Source: Allolobophora icterica (lineage: Eukaryota > Annelida > Clitellata > Crassiclitellata > Lumbricidae). From it: 64,000 nucleotides of DNA. The notes beneath the pieces were generated by a model that made no database searches, was not told the DNA's origin, and was given only the letters and a program-made list of their open reading frames with translations. Location of the stretch: positions 41,392,444 to 41,456,443 of the forward strand of contig OY744605.1 of NCBI GenBank assembly GCA_963556255.1. Reading direction: 5' to 3'. Of the stretch, positions 42,934 through 56,009 are shown one piece after another. The translations under genes and the position numbers were made by a program. Numbering within the stretch: the stretch's first letter is position 1; every line of letters starts with the position of its first letter.

Positions 42934-45900
42934 TCATTTAGAGTTGATCTCTTCTTTCAGTATTCTCCGTAGTATCTTTCCACTGGCAGACTTTGGGATT
43001 TCAGATCGGAATTCAATTCCACCCACAAGTTTCTTGTATGGAGCAACTCTGTCTGAAACAACAAATGCAGGCATCAGTTACCAAAGCAGTTCAAGTAACT
43101 TTAAACAACAACACAACTCTCTTGGACAAATGCCAATGTACCAGAAGGAAACAAGAATAGCAAAACATTTAACCTTTTCACACTATCCAGCACAAACGTT
43201 CATTATTTGGTGGTTTGTTGCCATTAATCAGCCAGTGTTTTCATCCAAATATATTTATAAACCTAAAAGCCATTAAGAACTGAGATTAAAGTGTCCAAAG
43301 TAGGCACAAATTTTGTCCAGTAAAAGTGTAAAATGAATTCCTTCTGAATAAACCCGAATGTGCTAGCTATAGCTATACCAGGAGACATACTAGAATGTTT
43401 CAGTCCACGAGAAGTCAAACACAAGTATATAGAGTTTCTGGAGGGCAACTACACGTACCCTCAACAAATTGTTGCAGTTCTTCGGCAGAGACTTTGGCCT
43501 GTGGTTTGATAACTACAAAAGCTTTTGGTGCTTCTCCAAGCCTCTCATCCTTTATACCAATCACAGCTGCATCAAGGACTGAAGGATGACTCACAAGTAT
43601 AGCCTCCAACTCTGCTGGTGCAACCTGCATTCAGAAAAAAGTAGTCGTTCAGATATGCAACAAATATCAAACTCACTATTTTCATATTAATAAGAACTAT
43701 AGAAACAAAGGGCTTTGATTTAACACATCAAAGTGTCACTTTTCTCGTGATATAGTTAGAACTAGGACTATTAACTACGCTAATATATTTAAAAGGGACC
43801 ATTATAAATAAAAAACATTGAATTCTGACCATGTTGTTCAGCACATTCACGAACTTAAATTGACCCCAACAACAATGATATAATTAAGACACATAAAACT
43901 CATTTGACAATAACCTCACATGGGCTCCATATGTTGGACACACCAAGCTCACATAGGAATATTGTCATACAGGCTTCATATGTGCTGATAGGGGATAGTC
44001 GTGTTTCAAGACGACTTATGTCTATAGTCTAACAGAATATTATGTTTACCACAGTGCTCACCGGTAGAGAATTTGAACTTCTTTCTATAGCTTCACTTTT
44101 TCGAATGATATTTGTATATCCAGATAGATACATACGTAGCCTACATGGTCAAAGATAGCATTACTTGTGTTTCTGATATGACATTAAGAATGATATTAGG
44201 CAACTGATGTTCTCAGTCATCTATAGGTCTCCTTTGAATAGGCGATATTAAGCAAATGTAGCAACATGCATGATGCATGCATGCTTTCACTTGAATTACG
44301 AATATGATCGCCAGTTCATACTATTAATTGTAATGATCAAGAGGGTTGGTGTGTATAATAATGTAGTTATACTTGCATAACATGGGTAATAATTGTTACA
44401 TCACCTAGGTCCTACCTGAGTTCCTTTCACTTTAATCAGCTCTTTGATTCGATCGTCGATAATCACGTGACCATCTTTGTCGTAATGGCCAACATCGCCT
44501 GCATCACAACACAAAATTTATACAAGCAGTGTACTAAGACAACATGCATTTAACAGTGAACCAGTTTATTATGATACCTACTATAGCCTAATTTATGAGC
44601 ACAAACACTAATTGCGTACCGTACTGTTGCTTCCAACCTGACAGCCCCAAATCACACCCAGATTGAAAGGTCTTCAGCTGCTGACGGATGAGAGGCAAAG
44701 AAAGTCTAAGTTAGGAGCTCTAGTCACAGATTATTGTGGCAATCCATTCCTGACTACTGAGGGGTGTGCAATAGTTTAGTGTTAGAGTGCTGCACTGTCA
44801 ACCAAGAGGTCAGGGGTTCAAATCCCCCCTTCAGGGCAGAAATTTGTTTCAGGATATCTGCTCCATCTGTGTCCCTAGCCAACTCAATTATAATGAGTAC
44901 ACTGACCATACACTATAGGTGGGAAGATGAGATGGCGAGGGAGAGGACTGGTCGCCCGACCTCATGTGCCGACTGCCAAGGCTAAGAAAATGGAGTCACT
45001 AACACTTTAGAGTTTAGATCCATCACTGCTTCTCAGACTAACTTAAGGGACTGCTCTTCTTTTTCTTCTTGTATTCCTGACTTATGAACCAACCAGATCA
45101 AGCTTATAAAATGCATACAAGATACTGAAAGTGAAGGGCCAACACAGTGACGTTACCATGTTGTAATTATGGAAGGACAGTCAGAACACATTCTGCCGCA
45201 CAGCAAAAGATTCGCAGAAAAGGACAGATGAAACTGAAATACATAGCTTCCTAAGACGAGGATGGCCAGGCAATTATGCATCAACCAGATAATCTTATAT
45301 TCAATGTATGGCAGCCGATGCACCTCATCCCATTAGGCTTTAAGTGCCTATGACTTCCACAATGCAACAATAACCACACTCTGTCTCTTCTCTTCCTCTT
45401 CAACTTCTTCCGTCTTTCAGCTGATGCAACGTAATTTTAATGTTATGAATGTTAACTGCACACAGGTAGGACTACATGTCATTTCATTCAGAACACTATT
45501 AATTTAGAAATTATGGAACTGTAATTAATTTTTTGCACAGTTTAGCACCAATCAAATACTGATTGGTGCTATTATAATAGCAATACTTAGTCCTGAACAA
45601 TGCCTCTGATTCAAGTACTCACATCTGGCATGTAAATCTCATATTATATTATTCATATAGATGTTTAAGCTCACACCTTGAAAAATGTCCTACTGTAAGT
45701 GCCTACTCTGCCTAACCTTATAATTTCCACAGTGTCCATCTAATTACACATAGTAAAGTGTAGTTTAATTCAACCTGTGCGTAGCCAGCCATCAACAAGT
45801 GTCTCTGCAGTGGCCTCTTTATTTTCATAGTATCCCATCATCACTTGCGGTCCATGTATGCATAACTCCCCACTTTCATCTGGTCCCAACAATTTACTTG

Positions 45901-48900
45901 TTTCCACATCCACAATCTGACAATCACAACACCAAGAACAGAAAGTAAAGGAAATGCCTGATCTTACATTGTTACAAACAAATTTTCATACAGGAAATTT
46001 AGTGCACATGTGTAAAACTAAGCCCTAGATGTTGTAAAGTAAGTTTCCCATACATCAGAGTAGATGCAGAGAAAAGCCATAATTTTCTATAATTAGATCC
46101 TTGAACTAGTGTCGGATAAACTAAAAGTAAAGCTATGATAAGACTCTCCCTTCTCTTCTAACTCCAGTCTGTTAATAACCATTCTCTTTCAATTTGATTA
46201 CATTTTAAAATTTTATTTGCTGCCACATCTTATTATTGATCGCCTTGGCAACCTCCATCAATCTAAACAAACTAGAGTGCAATTACTCACTTTGAACTGA
46301 GTGTTGTTAACAGCAGCTCCAATTGTATGATATTTATTGCCTTCTGGTCCATTGCAATGAGTCATGGGACTGGCTTCTGTCAGACCATAGCCTATCGAAC
46401 AGAAACCATTTGCACACATATTTATAAATAGATCCGCAAGCACATCATGGACAGACAGTACATTGATAAAGCTGATTTTACGTTTCAGATTGGCTTTTTA
46501 TTATAGGAATGTACTTCTACCCTCATATGCCAAGGATAAGAAACATTACGTCGCTAACACTCTACACAAGGCTGCCTCTCTGGTTTAGTTTAAAGATCTG
46601 CTCTTCTTTTTCCTCCTCCTCTTCCTGTGCTTCTTCTTCATTTTAACATGGTTTATCAAATTTTATCTTATTTAACTTAACTGCAGTGCTTTTTTCACCC
46701 GGAACATGCCGGAACAGCGTTCTGGCACATTTTTTCAGCTACTAAAAATTATTTCTTTCTTTTAATAATAAAAACCATAATTTAGTTATTTTAATTTAAT
46801 TTAAGTGTTGTGAACTGCTTTCAGTGTTTATTGCGACCCCTCCCAACCCCCAATCCCGTTTTTATCGGAATTTTAGTCCTTCCATAACTGTTCTGTTCCG
46901 GAACCTATTGTTCAGTTCCGGAACCTCTTTTCTAGAAAAAAGCACTGCTTAACTGTATACTTTATCCAAACCTACCTTAACTACCAAATTACCAAAAACT
47001 CTGATTATCCTATTGTGATAATTTTCTCCAGTATTTTACCTCATTTACCATTGAGTCACAGCCAAACTAAGCATGTAGGCCTATGCGATGAAACTGTAGC
47101 TGTTGAGATTGCTATAGGCTACACTATGGACAACGAAAGTAGATCATACCTTACCTTAAACTCTTTGCTGACAAAGTGAGCGAAGTGAATTAACTAACTA
47201 CCTTGCCGAAAAATGAACTGATTTTTGTACTTGTCGACTAGTTTTTGGATGGTGCTGACCGAAGCTGGTGCTCCACCAATAAGTATGTCTTGCACTGAAG
47301 AAAGATCATACTTATCAACCAATGGATTTGTCACCAGGAAAAGCAACAGAGGTGTAACGATGTGCAGGTAAGTCGGCTAAAAATAGCACACATAATAATG
47401 TTAAATACAAAAAAACAATAGCACACGTAAATCTTAAAAATAATAATTTGATAAACATATATTTATATGCTAGATAAAGATAACTAAACATCTAATAAGT
47501 AACTAAAAAATTAACGTTATTATCTGCATTGGTTGTCTAAATATTTGTATTAATTAACTACATTAATGCAAAAAATGATGTATGTTTGGGGCATTGACTT
47601 TTAGATTCTGCTGTTTTGACATGCTGTTTGGGAATACAGACACTTTGGCATCCGTCATTTACGCACCAGGACTTTTGAACGTTATTTGAATAATTGTATT
47701 ATTAGTACTACTATTATCATAGCATCACTGTTTATTTTAATTTTTCTTAATTACCATAGCATCACTCTGTTTATTTTACTTTTTGTTAATGTATTATTTC
47801 TAATGGTCACAGGTTTTTTGAATGGTAACTGTTGGAAATGGATTAATATAATTAACAATTATATATTACTTTTTCGCAATTTAGAAATAATTAAAAATGA
47901 CCAAAGGGGAAATAATAATTTTAACTAATCAATAATATTTCCTAATATTTAAAAAAAAAGAAAATATCAGACCGATGCAATCCAAAAAAGCCTCTTGTTC
48001 CAACAGTAATAATTGGTTATTGATTATATAGTGGGAAATAAACTACTTAAAAATTCTGTAATTTTTAATAATTGGAAATTAATAACTGTAACACCACAGG
48101 AATTCAAAATTCAACAATAAAAAACTTTTAACAGTGCAGACAAATTAGAACAAATGCCAAACAAACTACAGAATTATAATAACTGATAATAATCCATCAA
48201 GAAGCTTTGAACAACAACTCTCATAATATTCATAGAGAGTCCAATTGTGTAAAATGGATACAATGTTCTTAATTCTTAATTAACAGTGATTCAAGTGCAC
48301 ACCAGCACTGAGGACCATGCTGTCTGGATCCATCACATACGACTAATGCATGGGGTGTTCAGAGAAAAGGAGATGCTAAAATTGAAGGCCAGCGAAACAA
48401 AATGATACAGCAGCAGGAATGGATTGTATTTAAATATTTTCCTGGATGTCGTCAGTTCCGCAGCCCCTCCGGCAGCATGAGATGTAGCAGCCAAGTATGA
48501 TTGCGAAACGCCAATTAAGGATGTAAGAACATCAAAGAATGGAAAATAAATAACAAGAGCGTACAAACCTGCCACAAAGTACCGAAGAGCACACAAGAAG
48601 GCAACAAAAGTCCACAGATAAACTTAGAAAAAATCGAATTAAAACCAAAACCTCATCTCCTGAACGGTAGCAGCCGTTATCTTGGACATGGACCAATTCC
48701 AGAATATTATTATTATCTGTAAAATCGAGTTACATAAGATTAAATAATTTTAAATAGCCTTGCAACACTGAACTTCTTAACTTAACGTATTGTTCCATAG
48801 TTTTGCATTATTTTCATCAAAATTTTGCCACTTACATACACTGCAAAGCGTTCTTTATCTCGAATCCTCTTCCAAACAAAATCCTCAACATACCCAGAAC

Positions 48901-51900
48901 AACATCGACCGTACTGTCACCGTAATGTCACACATCATCATATTACCCATCTTTTAATCACCTCACCCACTGTACAAATACTACCCCCCATAGCATTTCC
49001 TGCGCTGTACTCCTCCCTCCCTGGAATTCCAGCTGTAACTCTACTCCTCCATCTAAGAAGACAGCCAGTGAGTAGTGACTTACTCGATATTTCTGTATCG
49101 TTTCCAGAAAAGATGCAGGTTGGAAGCTGGGAAGAGTGACGATTTTGGCGCCTCTGGACACTCCGGCACTCATGATATTCATCAGACCATAGATGTGGAA
49201 GAATGGTAGAATGCCCAACAGACACTCTACGCCTGATTTGTAGCCCATAGCATTTTTCTCTCTGTTGAAAGCAATCAGTCGCAAAACCATGGTCTTCAAT
49301 TTCTAATTTCCATCTGATCAAAAGTTTTGAATTAAAGTACCAGTAAATAGAATACCATCAACATAAATACAATGTGGTGACCTGGGTACACACACGTAGA
49401 CAAAAACGGAACTAAGTTTTGCATATACTGGTATACCGGTACATAAGTGTGTGGGTGTGTGTAATCACTAAAAATGTACATGTGAACTATGTGTGACAGC
49501 CCGCATAAGGTTGACCTTAGTATACGACAGTGTTTCCCAACCTGGGTGCCGGGCACCTGTTCTAGTGGTGCCACGGCTGAATGGGAGAATTTAAAAAATT
49601 CGAAAAAGTACTGATTATCACTACTGACATATAGGCCTATAAGTATTTTTAAAACTTTAAAGTATCGTAGAAATAGTCGCAACACTGCGGTTAAATACAA
49701 GAAAAGTTGCTCGTCATTAAAATTGAAGAAAAATAAATGAAATTAAGGCCAGGTGCTGTTGACCGAATAACTTTTAGTAACAGTACCAATCTGTGACAAA
49801 GGTTGTGAACCACTGGTATATGACATAGGGCAAACATAGGGTTTTGTGACATCGGAAGAACATTGGCCCAATGTTGGTATTCTTTCTAGGATTTGACATT
49901 GGCCCAAACGCATTTAATTATATGAATGAGAAGAATGACTAATATTTAATTTCATGATCAGCTAAGATGTAGAGTATTTCACCTTTGATGATAAACATCA
50001 ATTCACAAATTTCAAAATAAATATCGTGTAACAAATTTCTTATTAGTAATAGCCACAGGTTAGCTATTGCTCCTGTAAAAGACATCTTTCAGTAATCAGT
50101 ATACTGTGAAATTGATTTGTGTGTAATCAACAAGTCAGGTACAAGCTATAACGATTCATTTTGATTTGGATCGGGTGAGAGTTTTTTTATCAGAGTCTGT
50201 TTAAGTTAAATTTACGACGAGCCCAGATAGGAGTACACTACCCTGAGCTTCCCTGTTGGACAGCTCAAGGACAAAGAAGATACATTCCTTCATGCCACTC
50301 CATGTGAAAGTTCAAGCTTTGAGGAAGTATTTCCTTTGAACTTCTATTACATGATGCAAGAAACATCTCTTTGTTATGATTTTCGAGGAATCCGAAGAAT
50401 GCTTCTATCTATCAAGTTAAGGCACAGTAATTAATTGGTGCCATATGGTATATTACAATTGTTGTGTGATACTGTTGAATTGATCAATTAATATATTTTA
50501 AATTCTATTTAATGACTGATGTCTTAGTTAGTGTTACTTCTCTCAATGTAATGTATGATTGTCTCACGTTTAGCATACAGTAAACTGTATTTTCTTCAGC
50601 TCAAGAAAAAACGCTAATTTATAGCTCCAAATGTGTGGAGTTTCTGTAGATGTGAGGTATGATTATTGGCAAAAGGATAGTAGCCCTGCTCCCAGTAATA
50701 AATTAATTGACTTACTGCATTTGTGTAATATTGGCAACTAGATTGTAGTGTGAAAGCATGACAGCCTTTGGAAGTCCCGTAGTGCCGCTGGAAAATGGAA
50801 GAGCAGCAAGGTCTTCCTTTGGATTGAAGTCAATATTTTCCGGAAACGCGCTCATGTCATCTTCAAGAAGGCTCGAAAATGGTCGACATCTTTCCGCTTC
50901 ACCGAACACGATAATTTCCTGAAAATGAACAGCTCTGTATATGTGAAACCTTTGTCTAAAAAGTTGTGGATCCCATTTTTTAGTACACTACCATTACCGC
51001 TACTTTCTGCCTTTCTGGATTCTGCCACAGGCACCCACGCTCTCCAATCCTCCATGCTGGACAATGTGCATTCAAACAGTGATGCAAGCTATGCTACAAC
51101 ATTGGTGCACCAAAACTCAAATTTTTCACCCAGATAACAATTTCTCCCACAAGCAATCTTATTGGAATAGGCCACTGATACAGAAGGTTGCAGCCACTCT
51201 TGGCACCTCATATACCGTTGCCTACCATCACGCTTGCTTCAAAGCAGCCTCTGCATCTCATATCTGTGACTTGTCCTGTTGCCCAACCAATAACCTTATG
51301 TAGTCTGTGATTGGACAATGTGGCTTTAAGAATTGCTGTCAGTCTTTGCCTGAGGCAAGCATATGCGAGCCGCATAACTGTCCCTGTGGATCATTGGTGA
51401 GTGACAGCGGATGGTTCGCATGGAATCTCTTTTGGTCTTGGCCCAGGTCGAGTATCCAGACACACCATGCTCAATGACATAATCAAGCGAAGCCTCACAT
51501 GTGCTGGCTTCCCAAATATTAAAGAACCACACGGGCGGTATAGAAAGGATGGCAAGAGACCTTATGGGCTCACTCTGATAACTTGGCATTGGGGCCAAAG
51601 CCTCATCTCGGATGTCACTGGCTCTCTCTTACTTGCAAGCAACAGCCATATCAGCCAGGGCAGCTGCGGAACTGTCAGGATCCAGAAAAAATGCCAAGTA
51701 TAGTCAATTGCTCTCAAGATGAACATTAAATCAATCGCATTTTGTTAATGAAAAAAGGAATTCTTTATTTTTAATTGAGAGATTTTACAATTACAGTTTT
51801 AATTGTAATGCAGCATTCATACAGCACCACTCAAGTTGCTCTCAGAAGTTCGGCTATATATTTAGAGGCCTCTGGACTGTCAATTGAATTCCGTTGAGCA

Positions 51901-54900
51901 GACATGTAGGCTATCCTAGCTACGCTAAGCTTTGCAGGACTCCTACTAAGCTCTGCATTAGTTGTAAACATTGATTTCTTATGCTTCTTAACAAATAGAT
52001 CGAAGTTCAAGAATGTGACCGTTATGCAGCATGCAATGAAAACAAAGCCATGTCTCACAGAGTAAGACTAGATTTCTTACCTTAACGCTTGGACATTGCT
52101 GAACGGCTGCTTTAGCGACAGGCAGAAGAGCTGGAGTGGTGATGAGGAATCGCGACTGAACAAGGCTCAATGCATTCTTCAGCTCACCTGTGTTTAATTG
52201 AAGGCCTCAGACTTCAATAATCAGAGAAAACATAGGCCTGTTTTTATGCTTAATTAAGCAACTATAAAGCGCTGGCATTATTTGGTTATAATGCTGCTGT
52301 ATACTCCATTAAACAGTGTAGACTATTTTATCTACATCTTTGGTGGAACTGATGTCCAACATTAATGTGGACGTTTTTGCAACAAAGTGTGGAGAAACAT
52401 TAGAGTATAGGCATCCGAGTCATCTACAATAATTCTTGCAGAGAAGTGGTTTTACCAGGGAGTCAGACCTCAGCAATAGGTGTTGTACACACAAAAGTTC
52501 ACACCTTTAGACCGATTTTCAACACTATTTTGCAGTAGGCCTATGTACAGCTTGTAGCAGACTCAAATCTATTACAAAAAGAAGAGCAAATTGTACATAA
52601 TGACTGAAGTATTTATAAAGGATAGGATTAACTACCTGTAATCTTAGGTATACATGTATAATAGTTTATACGATATTAAATTTACGTTAATCACAAAAAT
52701 AACCAGAAAAATCATCCCTGGTACACCTGTGTCATTCTTTCCAATCTGCTTTTCCATCTACAGTTCCAATTGAACTGCACAACTTGTCATTAACAGTAAA
52801 AATATCAGCCTTAACAGACAAGCTTTCGTTCTTCAGGATTTGTATGCTGCTTTCGCTACCATTGATCACAACGTAGACAACCATTGCCATGGATGCTATT
52901 ACAATCTTGATCTAGTTCACGATTTAAGTTGGTTTGCATTTGCACCCTGTACTCGATCAGTTTGTCAATCAACTTACTTTGACATCACATTGCTCCTCAC
53001 ATTTCAAGTATCATGTTAAATTTTGAAGCAGCATACTAGAATGATCTGCCTGTTGATTGCTGCATGGTCACCAAACCTCACTTTACATCTGCTTGGGCAG
53101 ATGTGCCTCTGATCTATATTTTTTACCACAAAGATAAACCTTTTTGGTGGATAATTTTTGGATGGGCTAAAAGTAGCCAGAAAGGTGTGCAAAGAGGAAA
53201 GGCAAGTCATTCACCCAAGCCACCTAAGCGTCTCTTGTCTGAAGAGGCACACGTTATAAGTTATAACTTATAACACAATAAAGAACAAAAATCATGACGA
53301 GCAAAAAAGTCGTCAATAATTGCAATCTCTTTGAAAATCTTCTGGATAAATCTACAGATTGCAACTTAAATCGGTCTTTATGGATATTTTCTTCTTTTTC
53401 TAGTTTATAATAGTTGCATAATAAGAGGCATACCAGTTGTGTAGGATGGATTGACTGGACTAAAGATGGCACCAGCTGCTCCAATAGCAATCGTTGCAAT
53501 CGTAAATTGTGGACAGTTGGGACTAAAGAGCGTGACAACATCTCCTCTGCTGAGGCCGAGTTTCACGAAGGCGCTCGTGACCTTTGCAACTGATGTATGC
53601 AGCTGCGAATATGTGGTTTCCTGACCAGTTGTGCCATCTACCTACACATGAATCAACAAAATCAAATAATTATAATTAATTGTAAGTATGATTAAAATCA
53701 ATGAATCATGCATATCCTGTATGTTGTTGTTGTTCTTTGTCTAAGTCATTCTTTGCTTCATGGATTCACCTTCTAGAGTGAGGCCTGTATACCTGCAAAG
53801 GTATGCCTAGATGTATACCAGCATAAGGTATGGTTAGATGTATGCCAGCACAAGGTAGGCCCACATGTATAGCAGCAAATGTTAGGTACAGGTATACCAG
53901 CACAAGGTAGGCCTACACCTATAGCAACAAAAGGTAGGCCTACATGTATATTAGCATAAGGAAAGGCTATTTGTATACCAGCATGAGGTGGACCTATATA
54001 AGCACAAAGTAGAAGCCTATGGTAAGATAAAGTCATACTGATTTATTAATTCACAGCTCTTTAAACAGAAGGTCTATCAGAGGCATGGCCTCAGTTGAAG
54101 AATCGTTCAGCTGATGCACAAACATGACAGCAATAATCCAACAATCCACTAGGGCATAGCCGGGTGCCATTTTTCAACCGGGTACCGGGTCCGGGTAGTT
54201 TGAATAAAATCTACCGGGTCCGGGTATTAAAACTAAATGCGGACATTCCGATATATGCACCAGTGTATGCTACCATCTACTATTATAATGACGTCTGTTG
54301 AGTATTGACCTACCAAAACCAATATATATGTCGTTTCCGGAACTATACAGAGCGTGGCATGGGATAAAGGACCTATAGGCATGAAAGAGAGATAAGAAAC
54401 TGTCTTTCACGGCTTTAAGGACATGCCGCCTACCGGCCGAAGGAGGAGGGAAGGGGGGAAATAAACGGGGTCTTTAGAAGCTGCCTTGTTTCAATGACAC
54501 GCCGGCTACATTTCGAAGGCCAGAGGCTAACGACTCTCGCTCGACCGTCGCCCGGGTCTATTACCTCCCCAACCATATGACTTTTTTAAAGATTGACCAT
54601 GGGAACTTACAGCCCATTTATTGCTCTAATTAACGGTGCTCTTATTTACATAGAAAGACCGCTGGTTTCCCACGGTCATCTTCTTTAGTGAGCGCACCTA
54701 ATATGTCGCAATTCAACACCTCTGGCACGAGCCGGGTGACTTGGGGTTACTAAAAAAAGTGGTTTCAGTGTTTTGTGATTTCGTCGTTCACAAATTTGTT
54801 TTGATAAAATAAATTACCCACCCGGAACCGGATGACCTTTCAGCTCCAGGTCCGGGTGTCTTCCGGGTGTTCAACACCCGGAATTTCCGGTTATCCGGGT

Positions 54901-55346
54901 CAGTACCCGGCTATGCCCTACAATCCACCTATGATCTACTCATCAAAGTTCTGAACAACATTGCTTTATGCAGTGAAGAGAGGCTATAGATACTGACTTA
55001 CAAGAGCCATCAAGTTGCTGTATTTTGTGAAATTGTTCATGAGGAAATGAGGAAGAGCAATGTTCTCTGGAATGTCTAAATCCGGGTAGGGGCTTCGGAT
55101 GATATAATCATTGCGGCCTTGGTGTAAGTCTGAATGGTTCTGGTTTCCATTGCTCTGGTGCAGTTGTCTCACACATGACACACGAACACGACTCAGGCAA
55201 CGAAGAAGGTGATATCTTGATGCGATGTTCTTGGATCCACGACTTGCTAAGGATGACTGGATGAACAATGCACCAGACCGAGCGGTTGCTCTAAATGACC
55301 TTTGGTACAGCAGGAACTCTGCACAGAGTCCCATCCCGTTAGCCAT
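42934..55346 (-). CDS. Acyl-CoA synthetase (4CL/luciferase-like), copy B, complete, 11 exons
   Basis: Exons: 55346-55002, 53641-53434, 52187-52081, 50918-50716, 49261-49084, 47376-47202, 46391-46291, 45916-45775, 44498-44416, 43624-43459, 43052-42934. They total 1827 bases (608 residues plus stop) with matching phases and GT-AG introns; the weakest donor is GTTGAA after exon 8. The enzyme should activate a fatty or aromatic acid as acyl-AMP and load it on CoA. Motifs: [15 protein letters not shown] (ATP loop, from 263), ILPFFHIYG (305-313), GYGLTEASP (406-414), GWLRTGD (482-488), [11 protein letters not shown] (502-512), [11 protein letters not shown] with catalytic K595. Residues 1-60 have nine Arg, one Lys and one acidic residue, like a mitochondrial presequence; the C-terminus (INSK) is not a peroxisomal SKL signal. 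The substrate cannot be read from sequence. Introns carry hAT-like, SINE and retroelement pieces. Confidence 0.94.
44760..45010 (+). mobile_element. tRNA-derived SINE in intron 8 of copy B
   Basis: Head 'tagtgttagagtgctgcact' and 'ggggttcaaatcccc' (box B), then 'cagaaatttg', 'gagtacactgacc', 'gggaagatgagatggcgagg gagaggactgg' and 'aaggctaagaaa'. Same family as 39080-39322. A further tail scrap ('ctcatatgccaaggataaga aacatt') is in intron 6 near 46522-46560. Confidence 0.82.
46684..46947. mobile_element. 264-bp hAT-like MITE in intron 6 of copy B
   Basis: Ends CAGTGCTTTTTTC and (GA)AAAAAGCACTG, flanked by the 8-bp duplication cttaactg (46676-46683 and 46948-46955). Subterminal 'ccggaac' repeats. 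Confidence 0.94.
48340..48596 (-). pseudogene. Retroelement-type ORF fragment in intron 5 of copy B
   Basis: The minus strand reads [40 protein letters not shown], matching a sequence block ('WDxTCxDTxAxSYL...GAAAELAxxRKxxKY') that I know from multi-copy retroelement-linked ORFs in marine invertebrates. It is the continuation of the block at the end of 50985-51720. It is not an exon of the synthetase. Confidence 0.6.
49528..49815. mobile_element. 288-bp hAT-like MITE in intron 4 of copy B
   Basis: Ends CAGTGTTTCCCAACC and GGTTGTGAACCACTG; flanks gtatacga and gtatatga differ by one base. Confidence 0.9.
50985..51720 (+). pseudogene. Retroelement-type ORF fragment in intron 3 of copy B
   Basis: With frameshifts the plus strand reads [17 protein letters not shown], then [16 protein letters not shown] (a Cys/His cluster), then [27 protein letters not shown] and [14 protein letters not shown] recognise this order from multi-copy invertebrate retroelement ORFs, but I do not assert the clade. 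Stops and frame changes show it is dead. Its strand is opposite to the gene. Confidence 0.6.
53760..54010. repeat. Minisatellite in intron 1 of copy B
   Basis: About six units of ~33 bp such as 'ataccagcacaaggtaggcc tacac'. Counterpart of 1200-1560 in copy A. Confidence 0.8.
54150..54920. mobile_element. 771-bp hAT-like element in intron 1 of copy B
   Basis: Ends TAGGGCATAGCCGGGT and ACCCGGCTATGCCCTA are perfect 16-bp inverted repeats, flanked by the 8-bp duplication caatccac (54142-54149 and 54921-54928). Copy A has a single caatctac at the matching place (about 1708-1715), an empty site. 'ccgggt' repeats fill the subterminal regions. Confidence 0.95.
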
Positions 55347-55444
55347 TGTCAAAAAGAACCCGCTGAAAATATACTGAAATGTAAATTTTATCAGATGCTT
55401 GTAAATCTGTAAATTAGGTTGACCATGACAGGATGATACGACGG

Positions 55445-55960
55445 GTGCGGTCCGAATCCCCGAAACCCGAATCCCCGAAACGCATTTCGGCCGGATCGCC
55501 GAAATCGATTTTAGACTAAAATTACAAATAAACATGTGAATAGACAGTATATAATAATAATATAAATAATATTTATTCTTTAATTAAGCACCTGCAAAAC
55601 ACTGCGCTGTACATGTACATGTTATGCGATAAATCTTAACTACTAACAGAACAGACAGCCTGCAATACACGGCGCAAATTGCAGCCTACAAAGCATGTCC
55701 GCCTATGGGACTCGATCTCTGTACCTCTCGCACTCTACGCCAGATGTTATCCAATGCGCTATCGCCCCCCCCCCCAAGACATATCGAGATACATCAAGAC
55801 CACGCTAGGTCTGTGTCACGTATGAGTTTACAATTTAACTTTGAATAGTTTTCGGGAGTTCTGCCGCTTTCTATTAGACTGTTTTCTGGAAATCGAGCTT
55901 TTGTATATTTTCAGCGTTTTCGGGGATTCGGGTTTCTATTCGGGGATTCGGGCTGACCCA
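55445..55960. mobile_element. Inverted-repeat element just upstream of copy B exon 1
   Basis: Left end 'gtgcggtccgaatccccg' and right end 'cggggattcgggctgaccca' are imperfect inverted repeats; the 10-base sequence gatacgacgg lies on both sides (55435-55444 and 55961-55970), of which 8 may be the true duplication. It lies ~100 bases upstream of the start codon, so it may carry or displace regulatory sequence. Confidence 0.8.
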
Positions 55961-56009
55961 GATACGACGGACAGCTTCCAGACCCGTAACGCAAGTTTGT
56001 AAGATTTGG

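Noticed and set aside
44760..44850. Possible tRNA genes (also 26010-26078, 39240-39321, 28150-28215)
   Set aside because: Box A and B motifs exist, but they are followed by a shared SINE body, and the cloverleaf pairs are not kept.
48333..48596. Extra exon of the synthetase in intron 5
   Set aside because: The reading matches a retroelement ORF, and exons 5 and 6 already join in phase without it.
48958..49261. Longer exon 5 starting at about 49299
   Set aside because: Phase would not match exon 4, and the extra residues are not in the family; the AACAG acceptor before 49261 restores the frame.
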